From: Candidatus Gastranaerophilales bacterium HUM_12
GTDB taxonomy: Bacteria; Cyanobacteriota; Vampirovibrionia; Gastranaerophilales; Gastranaerophilaceae
Assembly: GCA_002102825.1 (NCBI GenBank)
Contig: DABJ01000034.1
Coordinates: forward strand, 24,266-46,693
Direction: 5' to 3'
Length of the DNA: 22,428 bases
Every line of letters starts with the position of its first letter. Position 1 is the stretch's first letter. Position numbers and translations under genes: made by a program. A model generated the notes under the pieces. That model ran no database searches and had not been told where the DNA came from. It saw only the letters and a program-made list of their open reading frames with translations. This document shows positions 21,354 through 22,428 of this stretch, piece after piece.

Positions 21354-21614
21354 ATGCAAGAGGGAAAGAAAAAACTTATTTGTAATGCACTCGCAAAAAC
21401 AGTAAAACGCTTACGCGGTAAAAAAAGTCAATTTATTCTAGGCGCAGAATATGATATTCCATCATCTGTGATTAGTGACATTGAACGATCAGTAAAAGAT
21501 CCTCAACTGACAACCCTGTTTAAACTAGCAAATGCTTTTGGATTGTCAATCTCTCAATTTTTAAAAGAATTAGAAAAAGAACTTCCGGAAAATTTTTCCG
21601 TAAATGATGATTAA
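21354..21614 (+). CDS. XRE-family transcriptional regulator
   Basis: An 86-residue protein made almost entirely of one helix-turn-helix domain. KKSQFILGAEYDIPSSVISD covers helices 2 and 3, IERSVKDPQLTTLFKLANA is the typical XRE continuation, and the tail SISQFLKELEKELPEN has the family's last helix. No sensor domain, so it probably acts as a constitutive or partner-controlled repressor. It has no clear Shine-Dalgarno. The palindrome in its own promoter region suggests autoregulation and control of prepilin 4. A bidirectional terminator follows. Confidence 0.88.
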   Translation: MQEGKKKLICNALAKTVKRLRGKKSQFILGAEYDIPSSVISDIERSVKDPQLTTLFKLANAFGLSISQFLKELEKELPENFSVNDD

Positions 21615-21626
21615 TTTTAGACACAA

Positions 21627-21655
21627 AAAAGGCAGATAATTGATATCTGCCTTTT
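21627..21655. terminator. Bidirectional rho-independent terminator
   Basis: Twelve-pair stem AAAAGGCAGATA/TATCTGCCTTTT with a 5-base loop ATTGA, between the convergent XRE and nusB genes. Confidence 0.9.
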
Positions 21656-21678
21656 CGCTTATATAAGTTATCCCTATT

Positions 21679-22341
21679 TTATTCTTTTAAGCCTTTGTCA
21701 ACAATAACTTTTGCTAACAGACCATTTATAAATGACGCACTATCATCTGTTGAATATTTTTTGGCAAGTTCAACGGCTTCATCAACAACAACTTTCAATG
21801 GAGTTTCCTTGATAAATAATAATTCAGATAAAGCAATTCTTAAAATATCTTTATCCATTTTTACCAATCTGTCAAAATCCCAACCTGATGAACAATTTTT
21901 GATAATTTCATCAATTTCTTTATGATTTTGTTGGAATGTTTCCGCAATTCTGATTGCATAATCTTTCACTTCATTTTGAGATTCCAAAGTTGTGAACTCT
22001 GCAATTTCTAAAGCTAAAAGAGCTTTATCTGCAATATCAATCATTTCTTCAACTCTACCTGACAAATCAGAAGTCATAGGTAATGGAACAGGAATATTTG
22101 CAGCTTCCATTGGTCGATTCAAATTGATTTCGTGTTCAGCCTCATAATCATCAATTCTATTTTTCATATCAATCAATGACCCAAGTGACAATTTCAAATC
22201 ATTACGTGCGCTGTCTGATAAAATTCTTACGGATTTTAGAATAATATCGTCTAAACTTTCTTTTGAATAGTTAATAATTTTTTTATCAAATTGAGAAAGC
22301 AATATAAATGCTAATTCTCTTGATGCTCTGCGGGCTTGCAT
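21679..22341 (-). CDS. nusB: Transcription antitermination factor NusB, cyanobacterial-type long form
   Basis: A 220-residue NusB, the factor that with NusE binds boxA RNA in rRNA transcripts. It begins MQARRASRELAFILLSQFD and ends with the conserved half: DRLVKMDKDILRIALSELLF, VVVDEAVELAKKYSTDDSAS, FINGLLAKV. Between them about 75 extra residues are inserted relative to the 140-150 residue proteobacterial form. Cyanobacterial NusB proteins have both the MQxRRxARELAL start and this insert, so it is a useful marker of lineage. I chose the ATG at 22341, with AAGAGG upstream; a start 25 codons earlier would add an unrelated tail. A promoter lies at 22388-22416. Confidence 0.93.
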   Translation of the reverse strand: MQARRASRELAFILLSQFDKKIINYSKESLDDIILKSVRILSDSARNDLKLSLGSLIDMKNRIDDYEAEHEINLNRPMEAANIPVPLPMTSDLSGRVEEMIDIADKALLALEIAEFTTLESQNEVKDYAIRIAETFQQNHKEIDEIIKNCSSGWDFDRLVKMDKDILRIALSELLFIKETPLKVVVDEAVELAKKYSTDDSASFINGLLAKVIVDKGLKE

Positions 22342-22387
22342 ATTTTTACCTCTTAATTTTTCTAAACTTTCTAACTTTATAGTTCTT

Positions 22388-22416
22388 ATGCTAACATGAA
22401 AAATTATCTGCGACAA
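22388..22416 (-). promoter_or_regulatory. nusB promoter
   Basis: Minus strand TTGTCG (22416-22411), 17-base spacer, TAGCAT (22393-22388); start near 22381, giving a 40-base leader. Confidence 0.45.
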
Positions 22417-22428
22417 GAAAATATTTTT

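Noticed and set aside
1..22428. CRISPR array, tRNA, rRNA, insertion sequence
   Set aside because: No repeat-spacer pattern, no cloverleaf with CCA-type acceptor, no transposase motif or terminal inverted repeats were found by reading both strands.

Overview
The window appears to join DNA from two different bacteria. Bases 1 to about 4,330 have the codon use of a gut Firmicute, most like Lachnospiraceae (CAG, GAG, AAG, CTT preferred, moderate GC). From about 4,380 to the end the DNA is AT-rich (CAA, GAA, AAA, TTA preferred) and reads like a gut cyanobacterial relative, Candidatus Melainabacteria / Gastranaerophilales. Evidence for the second assignment is a NusB of the long cyanobacterial type starting MQARRASRELA, plus several type IV prepilin-like proteins with the AFTLxELLIxLGxIGxxAAxxIP leader. 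The switch lies inside one intact reading frame, the NifU/IscU-like scaffold gene at 3894-4604, in a very conserved stretch. Either the contig is an assembly chimera or it records a homologous recombination.

Left part (1-4,330). A phage lysis cassette on the minus strand (holin, then a GH25 endolysin cut by the window edge) has a hairpin that buries the endolysin Shine-Dalgarno. Next come a possible small RNA, a 25-residue holin-like type I toxin with a convergent antisense RNA gene, and about 1.1 kb of small accessory genes, mostly decayed. The segment ends with a terminator, the GGGtGRT gene and the C-terminal two thirds of the scaffold gene.

Right part (4,380-22,428). Three tandem prepilin-like genes are followed by a small convergent gene and a divergent PurD-like gene. 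Between this and dnaJ is a 367-base interval that holds what looks like an undescribed type I toxin-antitoxin locus: a 29-residue membrane peptide on the minus strand opposed by a short RNA with a consensus promoter and terminator. The plus strand then carries dnaJ-queE and def-fmt-aroH, ending at a shared bidirectional terminator. From the other side a long minus-strand gene train converges on it: prepilin, thioredoxin, ccdA, ribH, murQ, gpsA, ricT/PSP1, nadD, yqeK and a large acidic protein with a UvrD-tail-like domain. A divergent XRE regulator with a palindromic operator faces the prepilin gene, and nusB closes the window.

Most right-hand genes are housekeeping: formyl-Met start and removal (fmt, def), queuosine precursor (queE), aromatic amino acids (aroH), NAD (nadD), lipid precursor (gpsA), cell-wall recycling (murQ), riboflavin (ribH), thiol redox outside the membrane (ccdA with a membrane thioredoxin). 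The accessory content is the prepilins, the XRE pair and the small toxin-like locus. No CRISPR array, insertion sequence, rRNA or tRNA was seen.
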